DNA from: Branchiostoma floridae
Lineage: Eukaryota > Chordata > Leptocardii > Amphioxiformes > Branchiostomatidae
Assembly: GCF_000003815.2 (NCBI RefSeq)
Contig: NC_049982.1
Location: forward strand, 17,431,205-17,492,817
Direction of reading: 5' to 3'
Length of the DNA stretch: 61,613 bases
This document shows, one piece after another, positions 35,700 to 48,195 of this stretch (position 1 is the first letter of the stretch; each line of letters starts with the position of its first letter). The notes below the pieces were generated by a model. The model did not search any database. It saw only the letters and a list, made by a program, of their open reading frames with translations, and was not told the origin of the DNA. The translations under genes were made by a program, and so were the position numbers.

Positions 35700-38600
35700 C
35701 AGTATTTCGTCCTGAAGTTGAACGTCATTCCAACGAGTATTTTGCGCGTCTGCTTCCGGTTTGTCCTGACTATGGTTGAGGTGGAGAGGTACTTGATGAC
35801 AGAGGTCGGGTCTGGTATTTGCCCCGCTAAAATGCAACTTTCCTCATGCCACAGATAGTAGAGGACGGGAGGGGAAGGTAGTTCTATGTTGTTCTTTTTG
35901 GTGATGATTTTTTTCATATTTGCTGCTATGGTTGAAATTTGTCGTTGTGTACACATGTACAGTATCCTCATATTTCAAGTAACCGCATCTGTAGCGACCA
36001 AACAGAAGTTCTGTCAGTACTTCAAAAACTTATTTTTCCTGCTTCAAGTCTGAAAATATTTCAACAATTTCGATTCCTACAATGTGCGCCAGCCGTCGTC
36101 GATATCTTGGGTCGGTGCAGATTTTCCATGCTTTTAATGCCTGGAAATTCTTTCTCTGTCCATTTCTGCTGAGATTGACAGACAGAAACAAGCTGGTGAG
36201 GGAAGTGCCGCGCGTGTTGTCGCCACAACCTGCTGCCGTGCGGGAGGTACGGTGTTCCTGCAGGTTCAACTGACAAATCAGGACAGAGTCCGACAGACAG
36301 ACTTTGCAGAAATAAAACTGCAGTTTACGGCGATCATATTGCCGGATGTGACCAAAAGTTATGAAATAAAAAAAAAGTGGTGAATTGTGGATTATGTTGT
36401 TGGAATGAGGAGGCATGTGAAATATCCGGCTAGAAATTTCACTGTTGACGGGCGGATAAAATTTCCAAATGTTTAAATGTAATTCTAACTTGGATATTTG
36501 GTTCAGGAAATTCTAGGAAAGGGCATTTGAGTCTAGCTGTAGTCGGCTGTTCTAAAAAGTACACAGATGAAACCATGCCGCGGGATCGTTTACAATATTT
36601 GATCACCGACCAGTCTGTAAATACAACTGGGTAAAAGGATTTATGGACATGGCGAAATGGCATGTCCCGGTGGGTCTTGTAAATTGCACGGTAAACGTCA
36701 AAATACCCCGTAAGCCATCAGTATTTACTGTGGGTTATTATGGGCACGGCGGATAACGAGGCTGCTATGGTTTACGTGTTGATTCTCCTGCTCGAGAGTT
36801 CATATTTATTGTAAGCAAGTTATCTGATAAGGAGAACAGAGTTGGTCAATAATTTCGAGATTTCATTTGAGCCACTGGCGACAAAGTTTCAGCATTTTCC
36901 CTCCCGATACAAAAATAAAGAACGTCAGAATAAAGTTGGAACTTCCAGGTAAGTTGTTACGTATCACCGGGCGTTTATGGCGCAAAAGTGTAGCCACGTT
37001 TATGGGCGGCAATTTTCAGGGTTTAACATTCGACATTAACTGCGCTCGCTTCTCCTGGGCAAACACTGGCCTGGACCGAGCAAACACTTCACACAGGAAG
37101 CATTAACTACTATTGGTGCGTCATAAACATCGCCAGGACTATATTAGTTTGGTCAGAGGTCAGCAACCTTGGCAAGACAGCAGTAACCTTAAAGTTCCTC
37201 AGCCGTTTGGTCAGAATTGAAAGGAGAACTATAAGACCCTTTCCAAATTCCCAAACACGTTTTATTGCTGTTTTTCCTTTGTGATGTAGCTTCGCCTGTT
37301 GTATTTTTTTACACAACGACCGTGCAATAGGAAAATGATATTATGCGCAAGCAATTTCAACTTCGAATCACGTAGAAAGAGTTGGTGATCAACGTCACCT
37401 GTCTTTTGCGGGGCGCTGATATTCCCATCGGCATTTTGAGTGATAAAAACACTGGCGCTGTGTGATACTGCTCTCGGAAAACTCTGTGCACTGAGAAGCT
37501 GTGAAACCTAGGGTTTGGTCAGTCCGGTCTCGGGACTGGTCAACTGTGTCAGGTGTGTTCAGTGGGAGTATTTGTGGTGTTTGACAGGAAGACAGTTACT
37601 CCGGAAATGAGTCCTGTACTGTCGAACCAAATTCTGATGACCAGCACTTACCAGGATATATGGCATTATTTAAACAGCGGATCTGCGGCATAATGTTAAA
37701 CATATAGTGGCATCGTTCCTTGTCCGAGCCATGCATGGGTTTGTAGGTTTATCGGGACGGCTGATTTGTTTGGACAGTGTTGAAAGTGATAACGTTGTTC
37801 TTGTGTATCGTCAAACGGATATTCTGTAATTGTAAACGTCCACTGTACAGTCCTACTATAGGAACATTTATGCTGTGTTTGGTGTTTTGTCGTTGCAACG
37901 CACATTGTAGGGAAGACCCATTTAACGTGTATCCGTATCATTACATTCATGAAGATGTTTGCCAAGTAATGACTGCGCGTTCACAATTTTCCTTAGATGA
38001 GATAATATATAAAAATAAAGAAAAAGCTGACATACCCACTCTTGTCTTACCCGACACCATCAGGATTTGGCCTTTGGATTTTCTATCAAGACAAAAACTT
38101 TCAGAAGCTAAGAAAAAAGCTTGATCAGTGCGGATAATGACGTTAAAGTTTCCTTAAAATCATTGTAAAAGTTGGCCTTGTCAAAGTCCTTAAGAAAAGT
38201 TATTATTTCAATAAAGCAAGTAGAGAACAATCTGCAATGTTTAAATTTGTACCTCAGAAAACTTTCATGAAAATTTGTATGACTGGTCGTGCAGTAAGCA
38301 GAGGGATAATTCAATAATATTCTTTTTTTTTCATATTCATCGTCTATACCACAAGTTGCAACAAATTTGTAAGTTGTAGATAAAATGTGAAACTATTTCT
38401 TTTCCTATTCTGGCTTCAAACTTCAAAGTCTTCGAACGTATGCCTCACACATGAGGTATTGTCGTAATCCATGTAGTAATCTCTTAAACCACTGTCACGT
38501 ATTCAGACCCACGACTTTGCTCCCGACTTCTTCCCAACCAAGATCAGTACAGAGTTGGAACTACGGAGTATTCTGGAGTCTATTCTATTCTAGCTCAAGT

Positions 38601-39810
38601 GCGATCCTCTGATCGTATTCAAGCGAAGTATGACTTTCTCAACTTTTTTTTTCAAATTCGTAATCGGATGGCGCAGACGACTTTTAAAGAAAAGTAGGCA
38701 ACTTCGCCGACCAACGCTCAACAACAGATACCCTTGTTCACGACTTACCCAACCATGGTCTTGTGAAGAGCGGTATTCTACGGTATGACAGAGGCTGCAC
38801 ACATTCGCCACATGCACCTTATTATATCTCCAGTAGCATATAGGGACACGCGATGGACCTCCTCCCTACCATAACGTACGAATCTTCCATGGCATGTCCG
38901 TAACTGGTTTTCGTAAATATCAATTGTGTTTATCCAGTCGAAATTGATTAAACCCTGTCAACTGATTTACGATATCTACAACAATGACGGGGTTTTCATG
39001 TTGAAAGAAAAGTTTATGGCACGACAAGTATATCAGCTACAATGAACGCACTTTTCAATCAAGAAACAAACTGCGGAAACATGCGAGAAGGTGTGGAAAA
39101 AGCTCTGTTAGTGAGAGTAGTGAAATTGAAATACTCATGAAATGCGTCGTGACGAAGGTTTGCATTAAGGTGCAGCATGGTCTTTAAGAAAAAAAAAAGA
39201 TATTTCTATGCAGGAATGATGAAAATATTTACGATAATTGATTGAGGGAATGATTAATTGATGAACGTCATTATGAAAATTGTGTCTGTGCCTGTAATGT
39301 CATTAAAATGTCATACTTGGGTACGTTTATGACAGACAGCGACCTGCTTATGACACCTTGTGGTTCATTTTAATCTAACATCATTTCTTGGAGAAAAAAG
39401 AATCTTTACCTCCTTCACATTAACGGAAGAAGTGCCCTAAGCCAAAGGCACGTTAGGTCTGTTCACCCCAGATTAGTCTGTAGCTTTTGTCTTTACTTTT
39501 GTTGACACAATGTCACCTTTTCTTGCAAATACCTGATATTAACTTTAAACTAATAGTCTTCACGTGTGATATGCATCTTTCATTTCTGACCATATAGCGA
39601 TGTTATTTGGACTAAACGTGTGCTAGGCTGAATCACCCAGCACAATTATGACAATGTCACTGATACATTACATCACCTGCATTCTCTTGACCTTCGCTCG
39701 TCGTAGAATTCTCTTTAAAACTTTTCTTAAAACACTCGAAACAGAAACATTTATTTTGCTCTTGCCGCTGCTATAAGTATGACATTCGCCTCACCAAGCC
39801 CACACCTACT
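35700..39810. other. Spacer 3' of FoxI, nothing convincing
   Basis: Frames up to 128 codons (36,030-36,416, minus) lack ATG-supported starts, splice partners or recognisable domains. GC content is slightly above the left half of the window. Confidence 0.3.
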
Positions 39811-40024
39811 GTATGACGTATGGAAGTCTATACGTTTTTGTCTCTCTCGGAGATGACAGTCCATATGCGCCACGTGTCTGTACTTGTCCTCCGCTATCTG
39901 TCATCACGTTAAAGTGCACAGCAATTATCACTCTCAGTGCGCTGGGAGATACCGCTGCTGTGTCCCCGCGCCGGTCCCTGCCGTATGTTAATCAGGGTAA
40001 AGTAATCCTACGGTGGCATACCTC

Positions 40025-40198
40025 CCCTCTCCCGGCCGCCTACCCCGGGAGGCAGCGCCCAGGTATCACCCGTATCACCCCTCTCTCCCGGCCGCCTACC
40101 CCGGGAGGCAGCGCCCAGGTATCACCCGTATCACCCCTCTCTCCCGGCCGCCTACCCCGGGAGGCAGCGCCCAGGTATCACCCGTATCACCCCTCTCC
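40025..40198 (+). repeat. 56-bp GC-rich minisatellite, three copies
   Basis: CCCGGCCGCC units start at 40,031, 40,087 and 40,143; a diverged fourth start lies at 40,199. Each unit holds TACCCCGGGAGGCAGCGCCC and GGTATCACCCGTATCACC. The long plus-strand frame 39,813-40,376 runs through it but is best explained by CpG-rich composition. Confidence 0.95.
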
Positions 40199-41029
40199 CC
40201 GCCGCCGCCCGGATAGGTTTTCAAAGTCCATGCCGGGCACACTGACACCCGTTTTCGGTCTTTCATCGCATCTTGGAAAAGTGCCGGTCTGGGGTAGGGT
40301 TTCCCCGGACAACAGAGCACAACACGGGCGGGCATGGCGCGGCTCCGCGGGGCTGTGGTGGCGTCACCAGGAATAAATCTCCTTATAAACCCGCATAGAA
40401 CTTCTCTGGCAGGAGTTACACTAACGTCAGCTCAAACCTCTGGACTTTCGCAACCCTTTCTTAAATGTGTATGTTTAGAAGAACTGCCCCGAGAAAGTTG
40501 GTGATATGAATAACGGTACTGTTGTATACCAATTTCCTGTGGAATTCATGTCTATAATGAGCTTTGTGAAAGTTCAAGTAAATACCTGCCTCCGAAGGTA
40601 AATGTCTGGGGACATGTTGCAAAGGTCAGGGCGATATGCAGGACATATGGACCGTTAGTGTCACAATCGTTCAACGTTCACCTGCGTGATGATACAACTG
40701 GTGTGTCTGTAGCTGGTTTTCCATGAGTGCCATTATTGTATTGTAGTTTCATGTAATCTCTCAGTCCGATTACAAAGCGATTTAGTAAAATTCTAATTCA
40801 GAATATAAAGAGAAGTAGTGATCATCTAATTGAGTCAATTCTCCGCCTCTGAATCTACCGAGTACCAACAGAAAATCTTAGAACGCAATTAAAAACTGTA
40901 CATATTTAATACAAAACTTTTTGCACTGTTACTAATTTATATCTCTTGCACTATCAACTATCATTTGTTTTTGTATCCTATATTGTTGCAGACACGGTGA
41001 AACGCTAAATGTAGTCAAACAAAGCTCCA

Positions 41030-41165
41030 GTTGACTACCCGCCCAGTACCCGTGCCGCCCCGGCGTGTTTCCCGCCCTGCACCTGCCGCACTGTTTGGAA
41101 GTAAACGTCTTTACGGGGTCGCTAAAAGCCGGTACGGTTCTACACGCACCGCGAACGGCATACGT
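41030..41165. other. CpG-rich patch 3' of FoxI
   Basis: CCGCCCAGTACCCGTGCCGC-type sequence with many CpGs in an otherwise AT-rich spacer. Candidate regulatory element; no gene seen. Confidence 0.25.
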
Positions 41166-43235
41166 GATTAGAATTATCTAATTACCGGACATAAGTAAAT
41201 CTGAGGTTTCTCTAACACAGCCAATTGTAAGATAGTCTTGTATAGAAGCTTGCCAAGAAGCAAGCCGCACAGCTATTCGACATTCCCTTCCTACTGTTTT
41301 CTGTACATATGACAATGCAAATGTGGTAAATCGTAATTTTGGATTTTATATTTTTTAAATCTTAAAGTTGAGATACGATAATTCCAATACAATGTGGAGT
41401 CTGGTGAGAATTTTTCTCAAAACTTTACCTTTGCGAAAGTACACACAAGTTGTCTAACGTAACGCAGACCTTAAGTTGCCGAAAACTGATATACATTCAG
41501 TTTTCCGTTTGATTTCTATCTTCCACTTGAAGGACGACTTGAAATCTGAAATCGTAAGTCGTAAGTCATTGCATGCGTAAAGTGATATATTTTTTGTCAC
41601 ATTTTTATGAATCATCAAAACATTTAAATGATATAATACTCACTTTCCTGTTCTTATTGGAGGACAGAGTTGTGCGCCGATTTATCATGTTCAGCAGCGG
41701 TACATGAGTGCGCCTTTTTATCATGCAGAATATTAAGTATGTGTCTTTCATTTGCATTTACAGGAAAATTCTTGGTCCATGATTAAAAACTGTATTATAG
41801 TCTCTATATTTTGCATGTATATTGTTTTGTTTGATCTTTTCTGTCTATGGCACTGAAATAAATTTTGCCAACCTGTAGATCAAATGCAAGCCAGAGGCAC
41901 TGAGCACGGATACGATGTCTCCTGACTGTGAGAAGAACTAGGACACCAGCGGTAACCACCAGAAAACACCATTATAAACACTTTACTATTTATCAAAACC
42001 CAACACTCTTCCTGCTGATATTATGACTTTCACTAGAGAAGAGTGGACCGTGTACAGATGCGGAAGAAAATCGTAAGCTTTTGGGTCTCAACACGAGGAC
42101 GGAAAGACGAAAGGGATGTATGGGCGGGTCACTGCGACATCGGTGCCGGGGCATGTGCCGTCTTGTGTTTTCAAAACTCCCCAAGTTTATCAAAGCATAA
42201 ACAGTGAGTTAATGTGTACTACCGTCATGTAAATGAAATATTTTGCTTTTTCTCTGCCCATCTATCTTTGTCGTCCAGCGAGTTAAAGTTCTTGCTTACG
42301 GCTTATTCCGCAGTACAGGATGTTTTAGCATACCTGAAAAGGCTGGCGCGCTTCATGCTACCTGACTCACTGTCTAGACGCCGCATTTTCACAGTTCGAA
42401 ACAAACCTTAGCCTTAAAATAAGTTCTCTTTAACGATTAAGAAATATTTCAAGGAGGATTAGTTGAAAAAGGTTAGGCTTCAGGTAAATGGATACGCATG
42501 GATGGGGCTTCTTTAAAACTTGCAACTTGTCCGGCCCAGATTTTGTTTTAAGTGAAACTAAAAATGACTGACAAGCTGACTTTGTCGTAAAAATTGTAAA
42601 TCAAAGGCAGTCCATGGAGCGTATTGTCCCCCAAGTCCAGCCATGGAACAAGAAGATTTCCGTTTATGTAACCACCACTGAGCACAGGTCTGCCATGACA
42701 AAATCGATTTCTATCATCAAAGCTATTTAACTTGGCAGAGATCAAAGAAAAATCTCACACGGACTCTGCAATACTACTTAGCACTGAGTCTGTTGGGATG
42801 ACTTTGGATTTCTCGAAACTTAGCTGCAAGATCGGTTACATGAACGGACCTAAGGTTTTTCTTCTTGTAACGAGAAAATCAAGATGTTTTGTAACTCGGT
42901 GCCGCTAAGGTAATGATTACGTTTGTTAATGTCAGTGAAAACATCAAATCTTAAGATTTTTTTGTTCGCTGTACAGAACTTATCTTACATATTTTGTGCT
43001 AATCTGTTTTTATAAGTCAGGGCCAGCCGGCTGTCTGTGAGGGAGGATCTTGACGTGTCTTTTTTCACCACCGTGGTGAAGAGGTTTACGTTCTGCCGTT
43101 GAGAAAACACAATGTTCTAGGAAAACTATCCGCCCAACCCGAGAACACGGGCGCGGTTTAACCAGGGGTTTTCCTACGGATGAAATGTAGTCAATGAGCA
43201 TGCACAATGGCCGGAGTGAGCCACAACAAGCTTTC

Positions 43236-43241
43236 TTTATT
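43236..43241 (-). terminator. Probable FoxI polyadenylation signal AATAAA
   Basis: AATAAA on the minus strand about 50 bp downstream of the gap, followed by a T/G-richer stretch. The translated sequence around it (WLDLANTPPMNKESLLW) has no resemblance to FoxI C-termini, so 43,200-43,293 is better read as 3' UTR. Confidence 0.5.
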
Positions 43242-43293
43242 CATGGGCGGCGTGTTTGCCAAATCTAACCACATGGGAACTTCTATACAATAA

Positions 43294-43393
43294 NNNNNNN
43301 NNNNNNNNNNNNNNNNNNNNNNNNNNNNNNNNNNNNNNNNNNNNNNNNNNNNNNNNNNNNNNNNNNNNNNNNNNNNNNNNNNNNNNNNNNNNN
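43294..43393. other. Assembly gap of 100 N
   Basis: Exactly 100 N, the usual placeholder for a gap of unknown size. It removes the C-terminal end and stop codon of FoxI. An open frame appears to cross it to 43191 only because N codons cannot be stops and the frame happens to match. Confidence 0.99.
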
Positions 43394-44381
43394 TGAAGGG
43401 ATTCGTCACCGACGTGTGGTGCGAGTGTTGCCCGGAGTAGACGTCGTGGTGTCCCGACAGGGTCTGGTTGTGGGTCGAGGGAGGTCCGTGCATGGGGGCA
43501 CCGCAGCTGGGCGGGTGGTGCTGTCGGCTCATGTCGCTCATCATGCCGAGGGAAGTGTGGGTCTGCCCCGCTGATGGAGGCACGTCGGCTGGAGCCAGAA
43601 CGTCGCTGGCGATGGAGGGCTGCTTGGGCGTGAGCACCTGTTGTGCCGCGGCGGCGGCACTGGGGACCGGGTCGTTCTCGAGCGTGCCCGCTGGTTTGGA
43701 GGCAGGGTTGGGGACACCCGGCGGCCGGTTCTGCTGCCCTCCGGCGCCGCCGGACTGGTCCCTCCTCTTCCTCTTTCTCCTGAAGTTGCCGTTGTCGAAC
43801 ATCTTCTCACAGTTAGGGTCGAGGGTCCAGTAATTGCCCTTGCCTGGATCGTCCTCGTCCCTTGGCACTTTCTTGAAGCAGTCGTTCAGTGAAAGGTTGT
43901 GGCGGATAGAGTTCTGCCAGCCGGCCTTGCTCTTCTTGTAAAATGGGAAGTTGTCGGCCACGTACTGGTAGATGCCGGACAGGGTGAGCTTCTTCTCCGG
44001 GGCGGCCTGTATGGCCATGGCAATGAGAGCGGAGTAGGAGTAGGGAGGCCTGACGAGTTTGAAGAGCTCCTGTTGAGACGGCAGAGAGATCCAACTCAAG
44101 TCGGAGCTACCAAAGCCAGGCGGCGTGAGGTAGTTCCTCTGCGGCGGTGGCGGAGGCGTGTAGGAACTCGGCATGCCGTACCCCGCGTTGGAAGAAATAT
44201 TCAGGTATGGATTTGTGAGTCCGTTAAACCAGTGAGAGGAGTAGGACGTCTGTGGATATTCTAGCGGGTAGCCGCTGTGCTGTGGAGCCTGGATGTTACG
44301 GGAATACATCGCCATGCTATCGACACTCGCGTATTGTTGCATGTTGTCCATGAGGTCCGGTTGCGGGCGCATCGAAGTCAT
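43394..44381 (-). CDS. FoxI: FoxI-class forkhead transcription factor, C-terminus lost in assembly gap
   Basis: Nuclear winged-helix transcription factor of the FoxI class, which in vertebrates controls ionocyte, ear and pharyngeal development. I start it at the first in-frame ATG, 44381; the open frame extends 19 codons upstream only from a TTG, after an in-frame TGA. Visible length is 329 codons without an intron. The forkhead domain spans about residues 109-206: [36 protein letters not shown] with recognition helix [13 protein letters not shown] near 157-169, then [20 protein letters not shown] and the basic tail FRRKRKRRD. The preceding [12 protein letters not shown] and upstream [10 protein letters not shown] are typical of FoxI. 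Downstream are Ala-, His- and Pro-rich stretches ([19 protein letters not shown]). One class position usually Gln is Gly ([10 protein letters not shown]). The reading ends at a 100-N gap, so the stop codon is not seen. Confidence 0.95.
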
Positions 44382-45080
44382 TGCGAAATCTTGGAATCCC
44401 CTTGTCCAGGCGCGCTGTGACGACTCCAGAGTTGTCAAAACGGATCCTCACAATGTCCACGGCTTGTTGTGAAAGTTTTGGAGAGTTTCTTAAATCGCAA
44501 TGGACGTGACTTTAGCAACAACTGTCTAGTTGTGCGGACCAGGTGCGGACCTAACAGTGAAATTGACACAATTTCACAGAAGGCCGTCGTCGGTCGAAAG
44601 TTTACTTCAGACTTGCGGCGCGCTTCAGCGTTGTCAGGTCGAACGAGGCGACCAGAGACGTCTGAGGGACAAGTCTGGCTGCGGAAGAGCGCTAAATCAC
44701 GTTGTGACCGAGCTGGGGACGTACGCACACTGACTCTGCTGCCACAACACCGACACTGACGGCTGCCACACCACCGACTCCACTGTGTGAGGCGCGCAGA
44801 CGCACTGTTTATTTGTTGCGTGGCTGCATTTGTCAATCAGGCCCGCCCTCCCTCTGCCCAAATGATTTCCATGGGGGCGGACCATTTCATGGTGGGCGGG
44901 ATCAAGAATTAATGTTTGGACATGGTCCAGCCAAGCCTGTTATGGCCTTAATTAAGTTTACTCTTGGCTAATCCACACCCGTTTTACTGCTACCATTTCG
45001 AGCCGGGGGTCGAATTGGCCTGTCTGCTGCAGTGGTCTAAGGTGGGTCTATAAACTTCAATGGGTCTCCCCCATTCAACA
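44382..45080 (-). promoter_or_regulatory. FoxI 5' UTR and proximal promoter region, CpG-rich
   Basis: CpG dinucleotides are dense from the FoxI coding region to about 44,860, then fall off. No clear TATA box is seen. A forkhead-type site TGTTTATTTG lies at 44,806-44,815 (plus-strand reading), about 425 bp upstream of the ATG. Promoter role is inferred from position and base composition. Confidence 0.4.
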
Positions 45081-48070
45081 GGTCTGTTTTAGCCGCATGA
45101 CATTTGCATAATCAGTCCATACTGCACGCTGCCGTAACCGATGGCTTATCGAAAGGCGCATATCTTGATAAACTTTACTTTGTTTCTTGTGTACAGGTCC
45201 GACACGAGGGGGACAGGTGACCGAGACACGTTCGTCCCACTTCGTAAGTCGTCGGCGTTTCTCCGCGAATCTTGCCGAGCCAAGGGGTTGCCTATACAGC
45301 CAGCTGTAGGAAAGGTAAGTCAACTTAATCACGTGTAGACTCTGTGCCACTTTTTCTAATCCAACACTTCCTTCTACTGCCCTTGACTGGACAGGATCAC
45401 GATGTTTTTCTTTGGAAATGGGTGCAACCGGAAATTTCCGCTTTGTTGTTGACAAGCCTTTAGTATTCTTGGTCGTCGCAGAACGTCGTTAATATTACAG
45501 AAGAACGAGTCTGCCTCGCCTTGGGCTAATATTTTCCCATCGGCCTCAGCTCGCGAGTGCGCGGAAAGATCGAAGGGTCGGCATCCGAGTTTTACCCCAC
45601 AATTAAAGCAGATCACTTTCCGCAGGTGAGGGATAGTGTTGACCCTGGGACAATGGGCCGCTTCTGCCGAAAAGAAGGCCTCTCCACTGTAACAATTCTG
45701 GAGAACAACACTACAAACGCTGCCCGACACGGGTTTGTTTGTACTGGGGATAATCGACTAAAGATCTGGGGTAACGGCGACCTGTGATGCTGAGATTCGG
45801 TAGTGATACCTGTCGGGCCCCGACGGGGCCTCTTGTTTAGGGTGAAGCAGCCGCTGTTTTGATGTCGTTAAGATATGCGCCCATCCATGGTTGTACCACA
45901 TCAAACTTTTGTCAACATTGATCAGACATTCACACTCCGAAAGGCATGCCATTTCTCGGCACGTTTCCACTGTTGTACTCCATTGTCCAACACTTCCGCT
46001 AACCAGAATGATAAGGTAGTAACAATGATACCGAATAAACTAATTGGCACATTTTCTCAGCGGCATGACCTGAAAGAGGAGTTTGAATTATCTAAATACG
46101 CGGGCTATTTTTCCAGGATTTTATCTGGCACAGATCGGACTGGTCTTGTCGGATTGGGTTTCGAGTGTCCTGTAATCGGCCTGAGGATAGCAGGACTGAG
46201 GGTATGGTTCCCAAAGGGAAAGGTATCACAAGAAAAACACAAGACAACGGTCTAGCAAGCTTCCTCGTGCAAATACAGCTTCCATTTCTCACTTCAAAGG
46301 CGCGCGCGTATCACAACACTGATCACTATGACACCCCAGGCCTGTCCACAGACGCGATGATAGTTTCAACAATCCACATGCATTCGCCTGATGAGTTTAT
46401 TATATAAAAGTTGAACAATTTATACTGGGACGCTGAAATGTTAGGAAGAATGACGAAGCTGTGAGAATTATAGTTAAAGGTGGGGTATGGTGAAAAAGTC
46501 ACAATTTCTAACATTTCCTCAAGATTGATTTAATAAAATGACCGATCGTCATCTCAATGTTGCCTAGGTAGGCTTTAGAGGCTTTCTTCTTTCTGGATCA
46601 CTTCTTAGAAAAAACACCTCCAAATTCGTATGTAGACCCGTAAGCTTGTTTCATAACATTTACACTTTCTCTATTAGATTCTTTGGAATGGCATGTTAAC
46701 ATTGGAACTAATACTGCTTAATTAAGTTAAGTCATTGACATTTGGTTCATTAAATTGTAAGATGTAGTTGACAGCATTACATACACCAGACATAGCACAT
46801 ACGAATTTCCAAATGTGGAGTTAACAGAGTTAAAACCGATAAAACAATCACTCATTGCATTAGAATTACATTATCATTCAACAGTGATTTTGAATATGAC
46901 GTTAATTTGCACGGTGTATGTTAGGGGCTGTAAGAAGAGACAGTACTAGGCAGGTCACTAGGTGGTGTGGAGAGCGCGGGGAAAACTTATCAGCAGGGTA
47001 GAAGCACGTCAAGTGCCCCTGACTAAACAGGCTTTATTTAAAACAGCGAACAATCCGAGGGGATCGGGATAGGTTACTTTGTAAAGAGGGCCTAAGCCCG
47101 CCGGCTCAAGGGGGATAGGTGGGGTTAGCCTCGTGTAGAGATAGCCACCTGTCCAGACTGCCAAATTTAGGTCGGCTGACGCGTAGGAAAGACTGACGAT
47201 ATGGAAACAATCCGCGGTGGAATTAGCGGTCAGCCATGTGCGAGACGAGTCGTGTTGGGGAGGATGGGTCCACTGGACTGATAGCTTTATTCATCGGAAT
47301 ATCCCCGTGCGTCGCCCCGAAATCATTCCCCATTTCACCTGTACCAAACAGGTGTATGGCAGGTGGATGATGTGTTTGTTTCCGTGTATTTTACCACATG
47401 ATCTTGTTTTGTACTTAATCGTATATCAATGAGTGCGTCAAAAGAACAGTTTGGGGAATGGGTGTGGAAAGTTACTTGTTGGAAAGCAGGATGCAGGCAC
47501 CGTGCATATTTGTAAATACCATTCATATACAGTGCCGGGTTAGCTGTTGAAGAAATAAATGGCACGGTCATAGTAACTTCCCCGTTGGATTTCTGCCGCG
47601 TTATTAAGAGTAGACTGGACGTACCTTTTTCGTTATGGCACGGATACTGTTTTACCTTGGAACTATTTTCGTTACCTCGCTGTTCTTCCGTATGGCCATT
47701 GTGCTAAGATAATGATTTGGCAAATCTATCTTTAGTTCACGGTTAAGTCAAGTAAGAAGAAATGTCTTGTTAGGCCACCGTTGTCGAACCTGGTAAGATA
47801 AGGAGACTTTGTGGTCGTTTCGTCTATTACAGCACAACAGCACATATACTGCCCCCGCTTGGAAAACTACTAGTAGCGCTGCAGTCATATATCAGGACAC
47901 TGTGCCGTATTTGTAGTCAAACATAAGCCATGTTGATCCTTGTCGCCATACATCCCATAACCATGGCTCCCTCAATCTGTTAAGGCAAAGCCAGAATACT
48001 TGCCCGTAAGCTATAACGTTTCCGTACAAAGTTAACCCAAACGTTAATTGTCACGGGCGCCGTGGATGGC
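45080..48070. other. Spacer upstream of FoxI, possible divergent non-coding exons
   Basis: Two short splice-bounded segments on plus, 45,198-45,244 (acceptor TTGTGTACAG, donor GTAAGTCG) and 45,299-45,313 (acceptor CCTATACAG, donor GTAAGTCA), could belong to a transcript diverging from the FoxI promoter. Coding is not supported. The remainder shows only chance frames. Confidence 0.25.
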
Positions 48071-48076
48071 GTTCAC

Positions 48077-48195
48077 CTACTTGTCGACCCATACTCCAGG
48101 CAGAACAGGGGATCGCTCCTCCACTTCGGTGAGAATTCTCTCCATAGTTTTTCCCGAGTGTATCTCTCCTCCCTTATCTGGCGCGGCACGTATCC
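48077..48195 (-). CDS. Candidate 119-nt exon, gene unknown
   Basis: Minus strand: acceptor TGACAATTGTAG and donor GTGAAC. Phase 0 reads GYVPRQIREERYTREKLWRE and stays open for 39 codons; another phase is open until a TAG at the exon end. Charged, protein-like composition, but no partner exon found. Confidence 0.2.

Noticed and set aside
35485-35971. Frames with long Tyr-Ile runs on both strands
   Set aside because: Produced by the (TA)36 microsatellite.
39813-40376. 187-codon plus frame rich in Pro and Arg
   Set aside because: It passes through the 56-bp GC-rich minisatellite and CpG-rich flanks; no domain or splice support.
43191-43293. FoxI C-terminal tail beyond the N gap
   Set aside because: Frame agreement across an unknown-size gap is meaningless, and the segment carries AATAAA.
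43468-44264. Several frames of 80-120 codons antisense or shifted within FoxI
   Set aside because: Shadows of a GC-rich coding region in other frames.
44382-44438. Extension of FoxI by 19 residues upstream
   Set aside because: The upstream start would be TTG; the first in-frame ATG is at 44,381 and a TGA lies just upstream of the TTG.
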